From an uncultured Bacteroidales bacterium (GTDB lineage Bacteria; Bacteroidota; Bacteroidia; Bacteroidales; UBA932): a stretch of DNA of 64,000 nucleotides. The position numbers and the translations under genes are program-made. This document shows, piece by piece, positions 48,506 to 58,081 of this stretch. The notes beneath the pieces are model-generated. The model was not told where the DNA came from. It ran no database searches and was given only the letters and a program-made list of their open reading frames with translations. Positions within the stretch are counted from its first letter, which is position 1; each line of letters starts with the position of its first letter. The stretch covers positions 41,950-105,949 of the forward strand of contig CALYTI010000005.1 of assembly GCA_945487035.1 (NCBI GenBank), read 5' to 3'.

Positions 48506-49576
48506 ATGAAAAGAATTTACCTGTCACTGCTTGCTGCAGCCGCAGCAATCGCAGCCTTTTCCTGCACTCCGCAAAATGAAGACGGCAAGCAGGATGAAAA
48601 ACCGCCTATAGACATCAACGAAGGAGGGAACGAAGAGGAGGAAGAAGAATGGACCGGTGATTATCCGAAAGGAGTCAGCGTCGAGCCTTTCAGCGATACC
48701 TTCAGCGATGGAAAAACAGTTAACGGATGGGTTGCCACCATAGATTTCAAAGCCAATCCGAGACTTAAGTTCAACACCCTGCAGGGTTCCAAAAGGAAGG
48801 CTCCTACCGAGTTCTTCAGGGACTTCAACCCGGACAAGGGAACGCCTTACATCTGCGTAAACGCAGGTTACTTTGCCGGAAGCACCTCGGTGAGCCTGTG
48901 CATCATCGACGGCAAGGTCAGGTCGATTTCCTTCGTGGATATGAACTGGCCCAACGACGAGAACTGCGAAAGGGTGATTCACCCTGTGCGCTCCGCCCTC
49001 GGCCAGCAGGAAGACGGCAGTTTCGATATCGAGTGGGTGTTCTGCACCAACAAGCCTGCAAGGACCCAGACCGTCTTCCCCAACACTATGGGCAACAACG
49101 AAAAGACCAGAACCTTCATCGAAGACCCGCCTTCAGCCGACTACCCGGGAGCCTATACCTGGACTCCGCAACAGGCAATCGGAGGAGGTCCGCGTCTGCT
49201 CAAGGACGGCGTGGATGTTGCCGTGGACAGCTACTGGGAGGAATGCCTCGACTCGGGAGGAACCGCAGGTCTGAGCCGTCAGCCGCGCACTGCAATGGGT
49301 CTTACCGAAGACGGGAAGCTCATAATTCTCGTCTGTGACGGACGCGGAATGGGCGGCAGTGCAGGAATGACACTCAAGGAGGTGGCTGCGAAGCTCAAGA
49401 GCCTGGGAGCCGTCGATGCGATGAATTTCGACGGAGGAGGCTCATCCCAAATTGTAGGTTTCGAAGGCAAGATTCTCAACCTGCCGAGTGATGCCGGAGC
49501 TGGCAGCACCGAGATAGTGGAACGCAAGGTTGTGACAGCCGTTGTCATATCCGAACTTCCTAAAGGAAATCAATGA
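48506..49576 (+). CDS. Lipoprotein with phosphodiester glycosidase (NAGPA/DUF2233) domain
   Basis: The 356-aa protein begins with a lipoprotein signal (LAAAAAIAAFSC) and an acidic linker (NEGGNEEEEEEWTG). The NAGPA domain covers about 70-350: YICVNAGYFAGSTSVSLCIIDGK, QQAIGGGPRLLKDG, PRTAMGLTEDGKLIILVCDGRG and DAMNFDGGGSSQIV, the usual catalytic-site strings. Members remove GlcNAc linked through phosphodiester (uncovering enzyme in animals) or process bacterial glycans and phosphoglycans. Substrate here is unknown. It precedes the dcw cluster where mraZ often lies. Confidence 0.88.
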   Translation: MKRIYLSLLAAAAAIAAFSCTPQNEDGKQDEKPPIDINEGGNEEEEEEWTGDYPKGVSVEPFSDTFSDGKTVNGWVATIDFKANPRLKFNTLQGSKRKAPTEFFRDFNPDKGTPYICVNAGYFAGSTSVSLCIIDGKVRSISFVDMNWPNDENCERVIHPVRSALGQQEDGSFDIEWVFCTNKPARTQTVFPNTMGNNEKTRTFIEDPPSADYPGAYTWTPQQAIGGGPRLLKDGVDVAVDSYWEECLDSGGTAGLSRQPRTAMGLTEDGKLIILVCDGRGMGGSAGMTLKEVAAKLKSLGAVDAMNFDGGGSSQIVGFEGKILNLPSDAGAGSTEIVERKVVTAVVISELPKGNQ

Positions 49577-49585
49577 TTTTTTGAC

Positions 49586-49593
49586 TATCTTTG
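49586..49593 (+). promoter_or_regulatory. -7 box TATCTTTG, promoter of the dcw cluster
   Basis: Perfect TAnnTTTG followed by GC, 26 bases before the rsmH ATG and just after the upstream stop codon. No other consensus box is apparent inside the tightly packed cluster. Confidence 0.65.
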
Positions 49594-49618
49594 CGCGATT
49601 GTATAAGAACCTGTTCCT

Positions 49619-50521
49619 ATGTCCGAATATCACAATCCCGTCCTCCTCTCCGAGAGTGTGGATGCCCTTGTCCAAAACCCTGACGGCATCTACGCTGACG
49701 CCACTTTCGGCGGCGGTGGACACTCGCGTGCAATTGTGGAGAGACTCTCCGGGAAGGGACGGCTGATTGCCTTCGACAGGGACGCCGATGCGGCAGCGAA
49801 CGCCATTGACGACAAGAGGTTCAAACTCATCCGGAACAACTTCCGTTTCATCCACAACTACACCCTTCTTGAAGCTCCGGAAGGGCTGGACGGGGTGCTT
49901 GCCGACCTGGGCGTGTCCTCCCACCAGTTCGACACTCCCGAAAGGGGTTTTTCCTTCCGCTACAGTGCTCCGCTGGATATGAGGATGAACACCCGGGGAG
50001 GAATTACGGCAGCGGAAGTGGTAAACACCTATTCCCAGGAGGAACTGGAGAAGATATTCCGCCTTTACGGCGAGGTTGACAATGCACGCAGGGTGGCCCA
50101 ACTGATAGTCAGTGCAAGGGAGGCAGCGGCAATCACGACCACCGACGGACTGGACAGGGCAATAGCCCCGGCAGTACCTTCCTTTGCGGAGCACAAATAC
50201 CTGGCAAAAGTATATCAGGCCCTGAGGATAGAAGTCAACAGGGAGATGCGCTCTCTGGAGAAGTTTCTGGAAGGTGCCACCAAAGCCCTCAAGCCGGGAG
50301 GCCGGCTGGTCGTCATCACCTACCACTCCCTTGAGGACAGGATGGTGAAGAACTGGATTAAGGCGGGAAACGTGGAAGGAATACTCGAAAAGGACATCTA
50401 CGGACGTTCCCGGGCCCCTTTGCAGTCCATAGGGCGCAAGCCAATCCTGCCGGGAGAAGAAGAAATATCGTCCAACACGAGGGCGAGGAGCGCCAAGCTC
50501 AGGATTGCGGAGAAAAGCTGA
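49619..50521 (+). CDS. rsmH: 16S rRNA (cytosine-1402-N4)-methyltransferase
   Basis: RsmH methylates C1402 of 16S rRNA using S-adenosylmethionine. The 300-aa protein shows YHNPVLLSESVDAL, SAM loop ADATFGGGGHSRAI, LADLGVSSHQFD, RGFSFRYSAPLDMRM and the C-terminal VITYHSLEDRMVKNW, all diagnostic. It is the first gene of the dcw cluster in this window; mraZ, which often comes before it, is not present. Confidence 0.97.
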   Translation: MSEYHNPVLLSESVDALVQNPDGIYADATFGGGGHSRAIVERLSGKGRLIAFDRDADAAANAIDDKRFKLIRNNFRFIHNYTLLEAPEGLDGVLADLGVSSHQFDTPERGFSFRYSAPLDMRMNTRGGITAAEVVNTYSQEELEKIFRLYGEVDNARRVAQLIVSAREAAAITTTDGLDRAIAPAVPSFAEHKYLAKVYQALRIEVNREMRSLEKFLEGATKALKPGGRLVVITYHSLEDRMVKNWIKAGNVEGILEKDIYGRSRAPLQSIGRKPILPGEEEISSNTRARSAKLRIAEKS

Positions 50522-50522
50522 T

Positions 50523-50876
50523 ATGGAGGAGAAAAAGAAGTTCCGTTTCAAGGATTTGTGGTCACTTCTGAAAAACAGTGTCCAGGCCATACTCAAGGGG
50601 GAGTTCCTGCTCCGCCTCAACATAGGACGATACTTTATCCATATCGCGTCCTGTTGCACCGTGGTAGCTCTTACGATTTGGATAAGCCTGCTGATCGACA
50701 GCACCTTGACCAAGGTTCAGAGAAACCGCAAGACAATCGAAGAGCAGCAGAACGAGATAGCTGTGCTCACTTATGAGCTGTCCAAGGCGACCAGGCGCAC
50801 CGAAGTTGAAAGGAAATTGGAAATATTGGGGTCGGACCTTAGGGATGCGACCAAACCGGCAAAACAGCTCAAATAA
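50523..50876 (+). CDS. ftsL: FtsL-like cell division protein
   Basis: The 117-aa protein has a basic cytoplasmic start, one transmembrane helix (YFIHIASCCTVVALTIWISLLI, about 38-60) and a short periplasmic coiled coil (VQRNRKTIEEQQNEIAVLTYELS), the topology of FtsL in Bacteroidetes. FtsL links FtsQ to the FtsW-FtsI synthase. The ATG at 50523 lies one base after the rsmH stop, and its stop overlaps the ftsI start (TAATG). Identity rests on topology and gene order more than motif. Confidence 0.85.
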   Translation: MEEKKKFRFKDLWSLLKNSVQAILKGEFLLRLNIGRYFIHIASCCTVVALTIWISLLIDSTLTKVQRNRKTIEEQQNEIAVLTYELSKATRRTEVERKLEILGSDLRDATKPAKQLK

Positions 50877-52741
50877 TGGCAAAGATGAAGTCAAACAACA
50901 GAGGAAGGGTAGGAATGGTACTGTACGTTTTCTACCTGTGCATACTTGCCGTCAGCCTGTTTGTCATTGGCCGGGTGCTGTATATCCAATACGGCTGGAA
51001 GCCGAACCCGGAGATTGCGGGCAAGCTTACCCAGCCGGTCAAGCCGGTTATCCTTGAGCCTGCACGGGGAAACATTCTTTCGGACGACGGAAGACCGCTT
51101 GCCCTGTCCTTCCCCCGCTACCAGGTCTATATCGACTGCGGAGCCCGCCAGTCCGAATTCGCCAAGCTGAGCGCGGAGGACCGGGCAGACAGCATAGCTG
51201 CCTGGAAGCGCAAGGCAACGCGTCTATCCAAAGGTCTTGAAGAGGCTTTCGCCCCTACGGGCAGGAGCGCCGCGTGGTTTGAACAGAAGCTTTGGTCTTC
51301 CTTCGACAAGGGAAGCCGCTACCTCAAACTGGGCAAACCGATAGAAAAAGAGCAGTGGGATAAGCTCTCGACCTATCCTCTCGCCAACGAAGGAAAGTTC
51401 AAGGGCGGAGTATGGGCAGAGCCCGTCCCGACACGCAGATACCCATACGGTGAACTTGCCCGCAGGACATTGGGCAGCGTAGTGGAGAACGACGATAACA
51501 GCTACTACAGCGGAATAGAAGGCAAATTCAACTACGCACTCCACGGCACCCCTGGCAAGTACTACATCAAGAAGAGCGACAGGGGCTACATACGCGACTA
51601 CGACAGCACCTTCGTGGCATCGGTGGACGGCAATGACATACGCACAACACTCAACATAGATTATCAGGACATTGCCGACAAGGCACTGCGCCGCTACGTT
51701 CTCGACGAACAGGACCTTGAAGCGGCGTGCTGCGTACTGATGGAAGTGAAGACCGGAGCCGTAAAGGCTATGGTAAACCTCCAGAGGGACACGATAACGG
51801 ACAGATTCTCCGAGTGCAACAATGTGGCGGTACTCAGACGCGGAGAGCCCGGTTCGGTGTGGAAAATCACCACCCTGATGACAGCTATCGAAGACGGCAC
51901 CGTCAAGTCCCTTGACCAGACCATACCCTGCAACGACGGCTATGTCAAGGGCTATGAGAAGGTCTATGGTCAGGACAAGCATCTTCTGGACTACAAGAGG
52001 GAGCATCATACTGAAAACATACCCCTGCGCTACTGCGTGGCCGTTTCCTCCAACAACGCCTTCCGTCAGCTTGCAATTTCAGGCTACGAAGACAAGCCGG
52101 AGGAATTCATAGGCAGGCTGTTCCAATACCAGCTCGGCACCTCCTTCGACTTTGATGTGTACGAACAGATTACCACCCCGAGCATACGCAAGCCTTCGGA
52201 CAAGGGCTGGAGCAAAGTCGATCTCGGTCAGGTAGCCATGGGATACGGAGTAGGAGTAACACCTATGCATCTTCTGACTTACTACAACGCCATCGCAAAC
52301 AAGGGAAAGATGATGAAACCCTATCTGGTGGAGGACATAGAGAAGAACGGCAAGGTGCTCCAAAAATTCGGACCGTCAGTGCTCAATCCCTGCATATGCA
52401 AGGAAAGCACGGCGGAAATGATCACCGAAGCGCTTTCGGCTGTCACCGACAGGGAGGGTACTGCCTGGAGGCTCAAGAACGCAAAATGTCCGGTTTCCGG
52501 AAAAACCGGCACCGCATATATAGCCGTAAAAGGAAAATACCAGAGCCCTCAAGGGCACAAGCAGCAGGGTACTTTCGTGGGTTTCTTCCCTTCCGAAGAC
52601 CCTCAGTACACGATAATCTGCACCATCTACTCCAAGATGACCAAAAAGGAATTCTACGGTGGAGTAATCCCTGTAAAGGTGGTCAGGGACATAATAGACA
52701 GTATTTACGACATTGACCCGTACTGGAATGAGAATATCTGA
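50876..52741 (+). CDS. ftsI: Penicillin-binding protein, septal transpeptidase FtsI
   Basis: This crosslinks septal peptidoglycan. The 621-aa class B PBP has one N-terminal helix (VLYVFYLCILAVSLFVIG), the dimerisation region beginning PARGNILSDDGRPLA, and the transpeptidase motifs SVWK at 327-330 (EPGSVWKITT, where STFK is more usual), SSNN near 390 and KTGTA near 546. No C-terminal PASTA domain is present. It overlaps ftsL and murE. Confidence 0.95.
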   Translation: MAKMKSNNRGRVGMVLYVFYLCILAVSLFVIGRVLYIQYGWKPNPEIAGKLTQPVKPVILEPARGNILSDDGRPLALSFPRYQVYIDCGARQSEFAKLSAEDRADSIAAWKRKATRLSKGLEEAFAPTGRSAAWFEQKLWSSFDKGSRYLKLGKPIEKEQWDKLSTYPLANEGKFKGGVWAEPVPTRRYPYGELARRTLGSVVENDDNSYYSGIEGKFNYALHGTPGKYYIKKSDRGYIRDYDSTFVASVDGNDIRTTLNIDYQDIADKALRRYVLDEQDLEAACCVLMEVKTGAVKAMVNLQRDTITDRFSECNNVAVLRRGEPGSVWKITTLMTAIEDGTVKSLDQTIPCNDGYVKGYEKVYGQDKHLLDYKREHHTENIPLRYCVAVSSNNAFRQLAISGYEDKPEEFIGRLFQYQLGTSFDFDVYEQITTPSIRKPSDKGWSKVDLGQVAMGYGVGVTPMHLLTYYNAIANKGKMMKPYLVEDIEKNGKVLQKFGPSVLNPCICKESTAEMITEALSAVTDREGTAWRLKNAKCPVSGKTGTAYIAVKGKYQSPQGHKQQGTFVGFFPSEDPQYTIICTIYSKMTKKEFYGGVIPVKVVRDIIDSIYDIDPYWNENI

Positions 52742-54134
52742 CATAATAACGGGAAGCAAGGCTTCCCTGCTGTGCGGTGAGCCTCAGACTGAAGTCAGCG
52801 CTATTTGCTGCGACTCCAGAAAGGCTGTCCCGGGGTCCCTGTTCATCGCAGTGAAGGGAACTGCGGCGGACGGACGCAGTTTTGTGGGCGACGCGCTCGC
52901 AAGAGGAGCCGCAGCTGCCGTAGAAACCGACCGTGAGGGCCTTGCCCGTATGGCAGACATTTTCTACGGCCACCCGTCACGGCAGCTCAGGCTGGTCGGG
53001 ATAACCGGAACCAACGGCAAAACCACTACCGTAACCCTGCTCTACCAGCTGTTCAGGGCAATGGGCTACGAATGCGGACTGCTGTCCACAATAGCCAACT
53101 ATGTCGGCACCAGGGAAAGCGAAGCGCTCAACACCACCGCTGACCCCATCACCATCAACTCCCTTATGGCCGAGATGGTGCAGGCAGGATGCGAATTCTG
53201 TTTTATGGAGGTAAGTTCTATCGGAGTGGAGCAGCACCGCACGGATTTCCTGGACTTCAATGTGGGGATATTCTCAAACCTTACCCACGACCACCTCGAC
53301 TACCACGGCAGCTTCGCCGAATACCTCAGATGCAAGAAGCTCTTCTTCGACCGGCTGCCGAAAGGCGCCGTTGCAATAGTCAACGCAGATGACCGCAACG
53401 GTATGGTAATGGTCCAGAACACGGAAGCGGGCGTTGTGAGCTATTCGCTGCGCAGGGCTGCTGACCATAGCGCCCGCATTGTGGAGCAGAGTATGGAAGG
53501 GATGCTGCTGCGTCTGGACGGCACCGAGGTATGGACCAGACTCATAGGCGAGCACAACGCTTACAATATTCTTGCGATATATTGCGCCGCCCTGGCGCTC
53601 GGGGCAGACAGGGAGGAAACTCTGGTCGGCATCAGCGCCCTGCGTTCCGCCCGGGGCAGGCTGGAGACCCTCGCCGGCCCGTCCGGCAAGACGGTAGTGA
53701 TTGACTATGCCCACACTCCGGATGCCCTGGAGCACGTGCTTCAGACCCTGCGTGAAGTGGAGCCGGGACGGGAGCTGGTTTGTGTCTTCGGCTGTGGAGG
53801 CGAGCGCGACCGCAGCAAACGCCCGGAGATGGCCGCCATTGCCGAAAAACTCGCGGACAGGATTATTGTCACCTCCGACAACAGCCGCAGCGAGAAAACG
53901 GAAGATATTATGGCCGAAATCTGCACGGGATTCTCCCCTGCCGGAAGGGCCAAAGCCATCTGTATGGCCGACCGCAGGGAGGCCATAAGGGCAGCGCTGT
54001 GTTTTTCCGCTCCCGGTGCGGTTATTCTGCTTGCGGGCAAGGGACACGAGACTTATCAGATAACGGAAAAAGGAAAAGAGCACTTCGACGAAAGGGAAAT
54101 TTGCGCCGAAGTGCTTAAACAAATGAGCAATTAG
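52728..54134 (+). CDS. murE: UDP-MurNAc-tripeptide synthetase MurE
   Basis: Adds the third amino acid to UDP-MurNAc-L-Ala-D-Glu. The 468-aa protein starts at 52728 (MRISDIITGSKASLL) overlapping the ftsI end by 14 bases. Seen: ATP loop GITGTNGKTTTVTLLY, NHAS-type LNTTADPITINSLMAEM, carbamylated-lysine region and HDHLDYHGSFAEYLR. The diaminopimelate-specific motif DNPR reads DNSRSE here, keeping the arginine that contacts meso-DAP but with Ser for Pro, so DAP is still expected. Confidence 0.94.
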   Translation: MRISDIITGSKASLLCGEPQTEVSAICCDSRKAVPGSLFIAVKGTAADGRSFVGDALARGAAAAVETDREGLARMADIFYGHPSRQLRLVGITGTNGKTTTVTLLYQLFRAMGYECGLLSTIANYVGTRESEALNTTADPITINSLMAEMVQAGCEFCFMEVSSIGVEQHRTDFLDFNVGIFSNLTHDHLDYHGSFAEYLRCKKLFFDRLPKGAVAIVNADDRNGMVMVQNTEAGVVSYSLRRAADHSARIVEQSMEGMLLRLDGTEVWTRLIGEHNAYNILAIYCAALALGADREETLVGISALRSARGRLETLAGPSGKTVVIDYAHTPDALEHVLQTLREVEPGRELVCVFGCGGERDRSKRPEMAAIAEKLADRIIVTSDNSRSEKTEDIMAEICTGFSPAGRAKAICMADRREAIRAALCFSAPGAVILLAGKGHETYQITEKGKEHFDEREICAEVLKQMSN

Positions 54135-54137
54135 GAT

Positions 54138-55367
54138 ATGCTATACTATCTTTTCGAAAAACTCAAGGATTTCGACATACCTGGACAGGGATTGATGAAC
54201 TACCTGTCCTTCAGGGCTATTGCAGCCAATGTGATTGCAATGCTGATGGCCCTGTTCTTCGGCAAGAAAGTGATTGCCTGGCTTCAGCGCAAGCAGATAG
54301 GAGAAACCATACGCGACCTCGGACTGGAAGGCCAGATGGCGAAGAAAGGCACCCCTACGATGGGAGGTATAATCATTCTCGTTGCCCTTCTCACTGCGGT
54401 GCTTCTGCTTTGCGACCTCGGCAATATCTACATCCAGCTGCTGCTCCTGACCACAGTCTGGTGCGGAGCGCTGGGTTTTGCCGACGACTACATCAAGGTC
54501 TTCAAGCACAACAAAAACGGCCTCAGCGAGGGGCGCAAGCTTGCCGGCCAGTTTCTGCTCGGAGTAATCGTTGCCGCGACCGTATGCTTTTCACCCAAAA
54601 TCGTAGTGCGCGAGCAGGTGACACAGGCTTCGGCTGATGAGCAGACCGAAGTGGTGGAAGGCCAGACGGTGCAGGAGGATGTCATCAAAAGCACCAAGAC
54701 CACAATCCCTTTCGTGAAAAATCACGAATTCGACTACAAGTACCTGTCCCCGTTCAAAGGCACTCTCGGATGGTACTGCAAATGGGCTATCTATGCTCTT
54801 GTCATCATTTTCATCCTTCTTGCCTGCTCCAACGGAGCCAACCTCACGGACGGCATGGACGGTCTGTCTGCCGGAACATCTGCTATAGTGGCGGTAGTCC
54901 TGGGTATTCTCGCATGGCTCGGAGGCAATGTGCTCAACGCCTCATACCTCAACATAATGTACATACCGGCATCAGGAGAGATTGCGGTATTCCTTTCCGC
55001 CTTCGTCGGAGCGCTTGTCGGTTTCCTGTGGTACAACACCTACCCTGCCCAAGTCTTTATGGGTGATACGGGCAGCCTGATGGTGGGAGGAATCATCGGA
55101 GTCAGCGCCGTGCTCATCAGAAAGGAACTGCTGCTGCCTATCCTGTGCGGCATCTTCCTGGTGGAGAGCGTTTCCGTCATTCTGCAGAGGAGCTGGTTCA
55201 AATATACAAAAAAGAAATACGGAGAAGGCCGGAGGCTGCTGCTGATGGCACCTATCCATCACCATTACCAGAAACAGGGCATACCGGAACCGAAAATCGT
55301 AACCCGTTTCTGGCTTGTCGGAATAGTGCTGGCTGTCAGCACGCTTGCTTTATTGAAAATCAGATAA
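54138..55367 (+). CDS. mraY: Phospho-MurNAc-pentapeptide transferase MraY
   Basis: Forms lipid I on undecaprenyl phosphate. The 409-aa membrane protein has about ten helices, with KKGTPTMGGIIIL, GFADDYIKVFKHNKNGLS, NLTDGMDGLSAG, QVFMGDTGSLMVGG and MAPIHHHYQKQG, the catalytic and family motifs. It is about 50 residues longer than E. coli MraY because of a polar insert (REQVTQASADEQTEVVEGQT region) seen in this phylum. murF, which often sits between murE and mraY, is not here. Confidence 0.97.
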   Translation: MLYYLFEKLKDFDIPGQGLMNYLSFRAIAANVIAMLMALFFGKKVIAWLQRKQIGETIRDLGLEGQMAKKGTPTMGGIIILVALLTAVLLLCDLGNIYIQLLLLTTVWCGALGFADDYIKVFKHNKNGLSEGRKLAGQFLLGVIVAATVCFSPKIVVREQVTQASADEQTEVVEGQTVQEDVIKSTKTTIPFVKNHEFDYKYLSPFKGTLGWYCKWAIYALVIIFILLACSNGANLTDGMDGLSAGTSAIVAVVLGILAWLGGNVLNASYLNIMYIPASGEIAVFLSAFVGALVGFLWYNTYPAQVFMGDTGSLMVGGIIGVSAVLIRKELLLPILCGIFLVESVSVILQRSWFKYTKKKYGEGRRLLLMAPIHHHYQKQGIPEPKIVTRFWLVGIVLAVSTLALLKIR

Positions 55368-55369
55368 AA

Positions 55370-56710
55370 ATGTCCAGAATAGCAGTACTTGGAGGAGCAG
55401 AAAGCGGCGTGGGTGCCGCTGTCCTCGCAAAAGTCAAAGGCTTCGATATTTTCCTTTCAGACAACGGGAAAATCAAGCAGGAATACAGGGATATCCTCGA
55501 CCGTTGGGAGATTCCCTATGAGGAGGGCGGCCATACTGAGGAACTCATACTGAGCGCAGATGAGGTAATCAAGAGCCCGGGTATTCCCTACTCCGTTCCC
55601 ATTGTGAAAAAGCTTGAAGCACAGGGGACACACGTCATATCCGAAATCGAGTTCGCGGCGCGTTATGACACCGCGAAGAAAATCTGCATCACCGGGTCCA
55701 ACGGCAAGACCACCACTACTTCCCTCATCTACTATCTCCTGCAGCAGGCAGGACTCAATGTAGGCCTGGGAGGCAACATCGGCAAGAGCTACGCCCTTCA
55801 GGTAGCAACCGAGCACCACGACTACTATGTTCTGGAAATCAGCAGTTTCCAGCTGGACGGATGCTTCGATTTCAGGCCCGACATCGCAATCATCACCAAC
55901 ATCACTCCTGACCATCTGGACAGGTACGACTACAATCTTGAGAACTATGTGAAATCCAAGTTCCGCATCATACGCAACCTCGGACCGGATGACTGCTTCA
56001 TCTTCGACTCCGACGATGCCGTGACGATAGGACACCTGGACAAAATCATCACTCAGGCTAAGATGCTGCCTTATTCCCAGGAAAAGGAAGTGGAGCAGGG
56101 CGCCTATGTGCAGGACCGCAAGATTGTGATGAAATACAAAGAGGACGAGTCGGAGATTTATCTCAACGAACTCGCCCTCGGAGGAAAGCACAATCTCTAC
56201 AATTCGATGGCGGCCGCTCTTGCAGCCAAGGCTGCGGGCATAGGAAGCGGAGTGATACGCAACTCCCTGAAGACCTTCCAGCCTATCGAGCACAGGCTCG
56301 AACCGGTGCTGAGCATCAAGGATGTACTCTATATCAACGACTCCAAGGCAACCAATGTGGACGCAGCCTGGTATGCCCTTGACTGTCAGACCAGACCTGT
56401 GGTCTGGATTGTGGGCGGCACCGACAAGGGCAACGACTACAGCGTGCTGAACGAGCTTGTAAGACAGAAGGTCCGCAAGATAGTATGCCTCGGAGTTGAC
56501 AACAGGAAAATCCACGAGGCCTTTGAAGGCATAGTAGGTGCAGAAAACATAGTTGACACCCGCTCTGCCGAGGAGTGCGTGAAGACCTGCGCGAGTCTCG
56601 CAAATCCGGGGGATGTCGTGCTGCTCAGCCCTTGCTGCGCAAGTTTCGACCTGTTTACCTGCTACGAGGACCGCGGAGAAAGATTTAAGGACGCAGTACG
56701 CAATCTGTAG
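55370..56710 (+). CDS. murD: UDP-MurNAc-L-Ala-D-Glu ligase MurD
   Basis: Adds D-glutamate to UDP-MurNAc-L-alanine. The true start is ATG 55370 (MSRIAVLGGAESGVG), 2 bases after the mraY stop; the ORF track runs upstream inside mraY. The 446-aa protein has KSPGIPYSVPIV, ATP loop ITGSNGKTTTTSLIYYLL, NITPDHLDRY and the C-terminal LLSPCCASFDLF. Length is normal. Confidence 0.96.
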   Translation: MSRIAVLGGAESGVGAAVLAKVKGFDIFLSDNGKIKQEYRDILDRWEIPYEEGGHTEELILSADEVIKSPGIPYSVPIVKKLEAQGTHVISEIEFAARYDTAKKICITGSNGKTTTTSLIYYLLQQAGLNVGLGGNIGKSYALQVATEHHDYYVLEISSFQLDGCFDFRPDIAIITNITPDHLDRYDYNLENYVKSKFRIIRNLGPDDCFIFDSDDAVTIGHLDKIITQAKMLPYSQEKEVEQGAYVQDRKIVMKYKEDESEIYLNELALGGKHNLYNSMAAALAAKAAGIGSGVIRNSLKTFQPIEHRLEPVLSIKDVLYINDSKATNVDAAWYALDCQTRPVVWIVGGTDKGNDYSVLNELVRQKVRKIVCLGVDNRKIHEAFEGIVGAENIVDTRSAEECVKTCASLANPGDVVLLSPCCASFDLFTCYEDRGERFKDAVRNL

Positions 56711-56713
56711 AAT

Positions 56714-58081
56714 ATGACTAGCTCAGCATCAAAGAAAATATGGAACTTTATGGACCACGTCAAGGGCGACAAGGTGGTATGGATTATCGTGCTGCTGTTG
56801 ATGCTCCTTTCCGTTGTGTTCATTTTTTCATCTTCTTCCCGTCTCACAACCGATGAAATCAGCAGGCTTGACATAGTCAAGGACCAGCTGCTGGTAATGC
56901 TGATCGGACTGGTGCTGCTTCTGCTGACCTATTTCTTCATAGGACCGGACTTCCTCAGAAAATGGTCCTGGCTGGGCTTTGTGCTGTCCTTCCTGCTGCT
57001 TCTGATTCTGGATATGGAAGGAATAGGCCCGATTAAGGCCCCGAAAATCAACGGAGCTGTGCGTTTCCTCTCCATCGGAGGCAAACAGCTGCACGTGTTC
57101 GAGGTGGTGAAGGTGGCGATGGTAATGTATGCTGCCTGGGGAGTGGACAAACTGAAAAACGGGCAGTGCAAACTGCTCGACAAACTCTCGGAGCTGAAGA
57201 ATATGGCCTGGCTCAAGAATGGCTTTGTGCGCAGGATGATTTTGCTTTACCTTCCGCTGGGCATTATCTTCGTAATGGTAATGCAAGGTTCCAACTCCGC
57301 AGCTGTCTTTATCGCCGGCATCCTGCTTGTGACTATGGTAGTAGGCACAGGAGAATGGAAAGAGGCCCTGCTGATTGTCGCTGCGCTGGCTGCGCTTGTT
57401 CTTATAATGTTCGGTATCAACAGAATAGCAGCCAAAGCAGGTATGGAGAACCCTCCTTTCGGCCGCATCAACACCGCGATTTCACGACTGACCCCTCACA
57501 ATTACGAAAAGGAATACCTGCTTGCTACCGATGCCGAGACCAGAAAGAATGCCAAGGACAAGCTGCATCAGCCTTACAGTGCCAGAATAGCCATTCATCA
57601 GGGAAGGGGGCTTGGCAAGGGCCCGGGACAGAGCACCCAGAGATATGTGGTGCCGGATATGTCCGAGGACTATATGTTCAGCTTCATAGTGGAGGAATAC
57701 GGCATATTGGGTGGACTTATCGTGATGATACTCTACATCTCGCTTGTGGCGAGAGGCGTGCTCATTGTCAAGAGCTGCGGCAACAACCTCTTCGCGCAAT
57801 GTGCGGTGTTCGGTCTGGTGCTGCTGATTTCGGGGCAGGCATTTATGCATATCCTTGTGAATTGCGACCTGGGCCTGCTGACAGGTCAGACCCTTCCTAT
57901 GCTGAGCCACGGAGCTTCGGCCTTCATCTGCTTCAGCATAGCCTTCGGCATCATTCTGTCCATCAGCCGGACCACTTCCAAGAAAGTTGACCAGATGACC
58001 AAGAACGCGGATCCTCTGGTAAATCTGATTTCCGATCTTGAGGACCAGCTCCTCGAAAAAGACGAATACAATGGAATATAG
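56714..58081 (+). CDS. ftsW: FtsW septal peptidoglycan polymerase (SEDS family)
   Basis: This SEDS glycosyltransferase works with FtsI at the septum. The 455-aa protein has about ten helices and SEDS motifs such as ARIAIHQGRGLGKGPGQSTQR, DYMFSFIVEEYGILGGL and LPMLSHGASAFICFSIAFG. It overlaps murG by 11 bases. The C-terminal cytoplasmic tail is charged (KKVDQMTKNADPLVNLISDL). Confidence 0.95.
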   Translation: MTSSASKKIWNFMDHVKGDKVVWIIVLLLMLLSVVFIFSSSSRLTTDEISRLDIVKDQLLVMLIGLVLLLLTYFFIGPDFLRKWSWLGFVLSFLLLLILDMEGIGPIKAPKINGAVRFLSIGGKQLHVFEVVKVAMVMYAAWGVDKLKNGQCKLLDKLSELKNMAWLKNGFVRRMILLYLPLGIIFVMVMQGSNSAAVFIAGILLVTMVVGTGEWKEALLIVAALAALVLIMFGINRIAAKAGMENPPFGRINTAISRLTPHNYEKEYLLATDAETRKNAKDKLHQPYSARIAIHQGRGLGKGPGQSTQRYVVPDMSEDYMFSFIVEEYGILGGLIVMILYISLVARGVLIVKSCGNNLFAQCAVFGLVLLISGQAFMHILVNCDLGLLTGQTLPMLSHGASAFICFSIAFGIILSISRTTSKKVDQMTKNADPLVNLISDLEDQLLEKDEYNGI

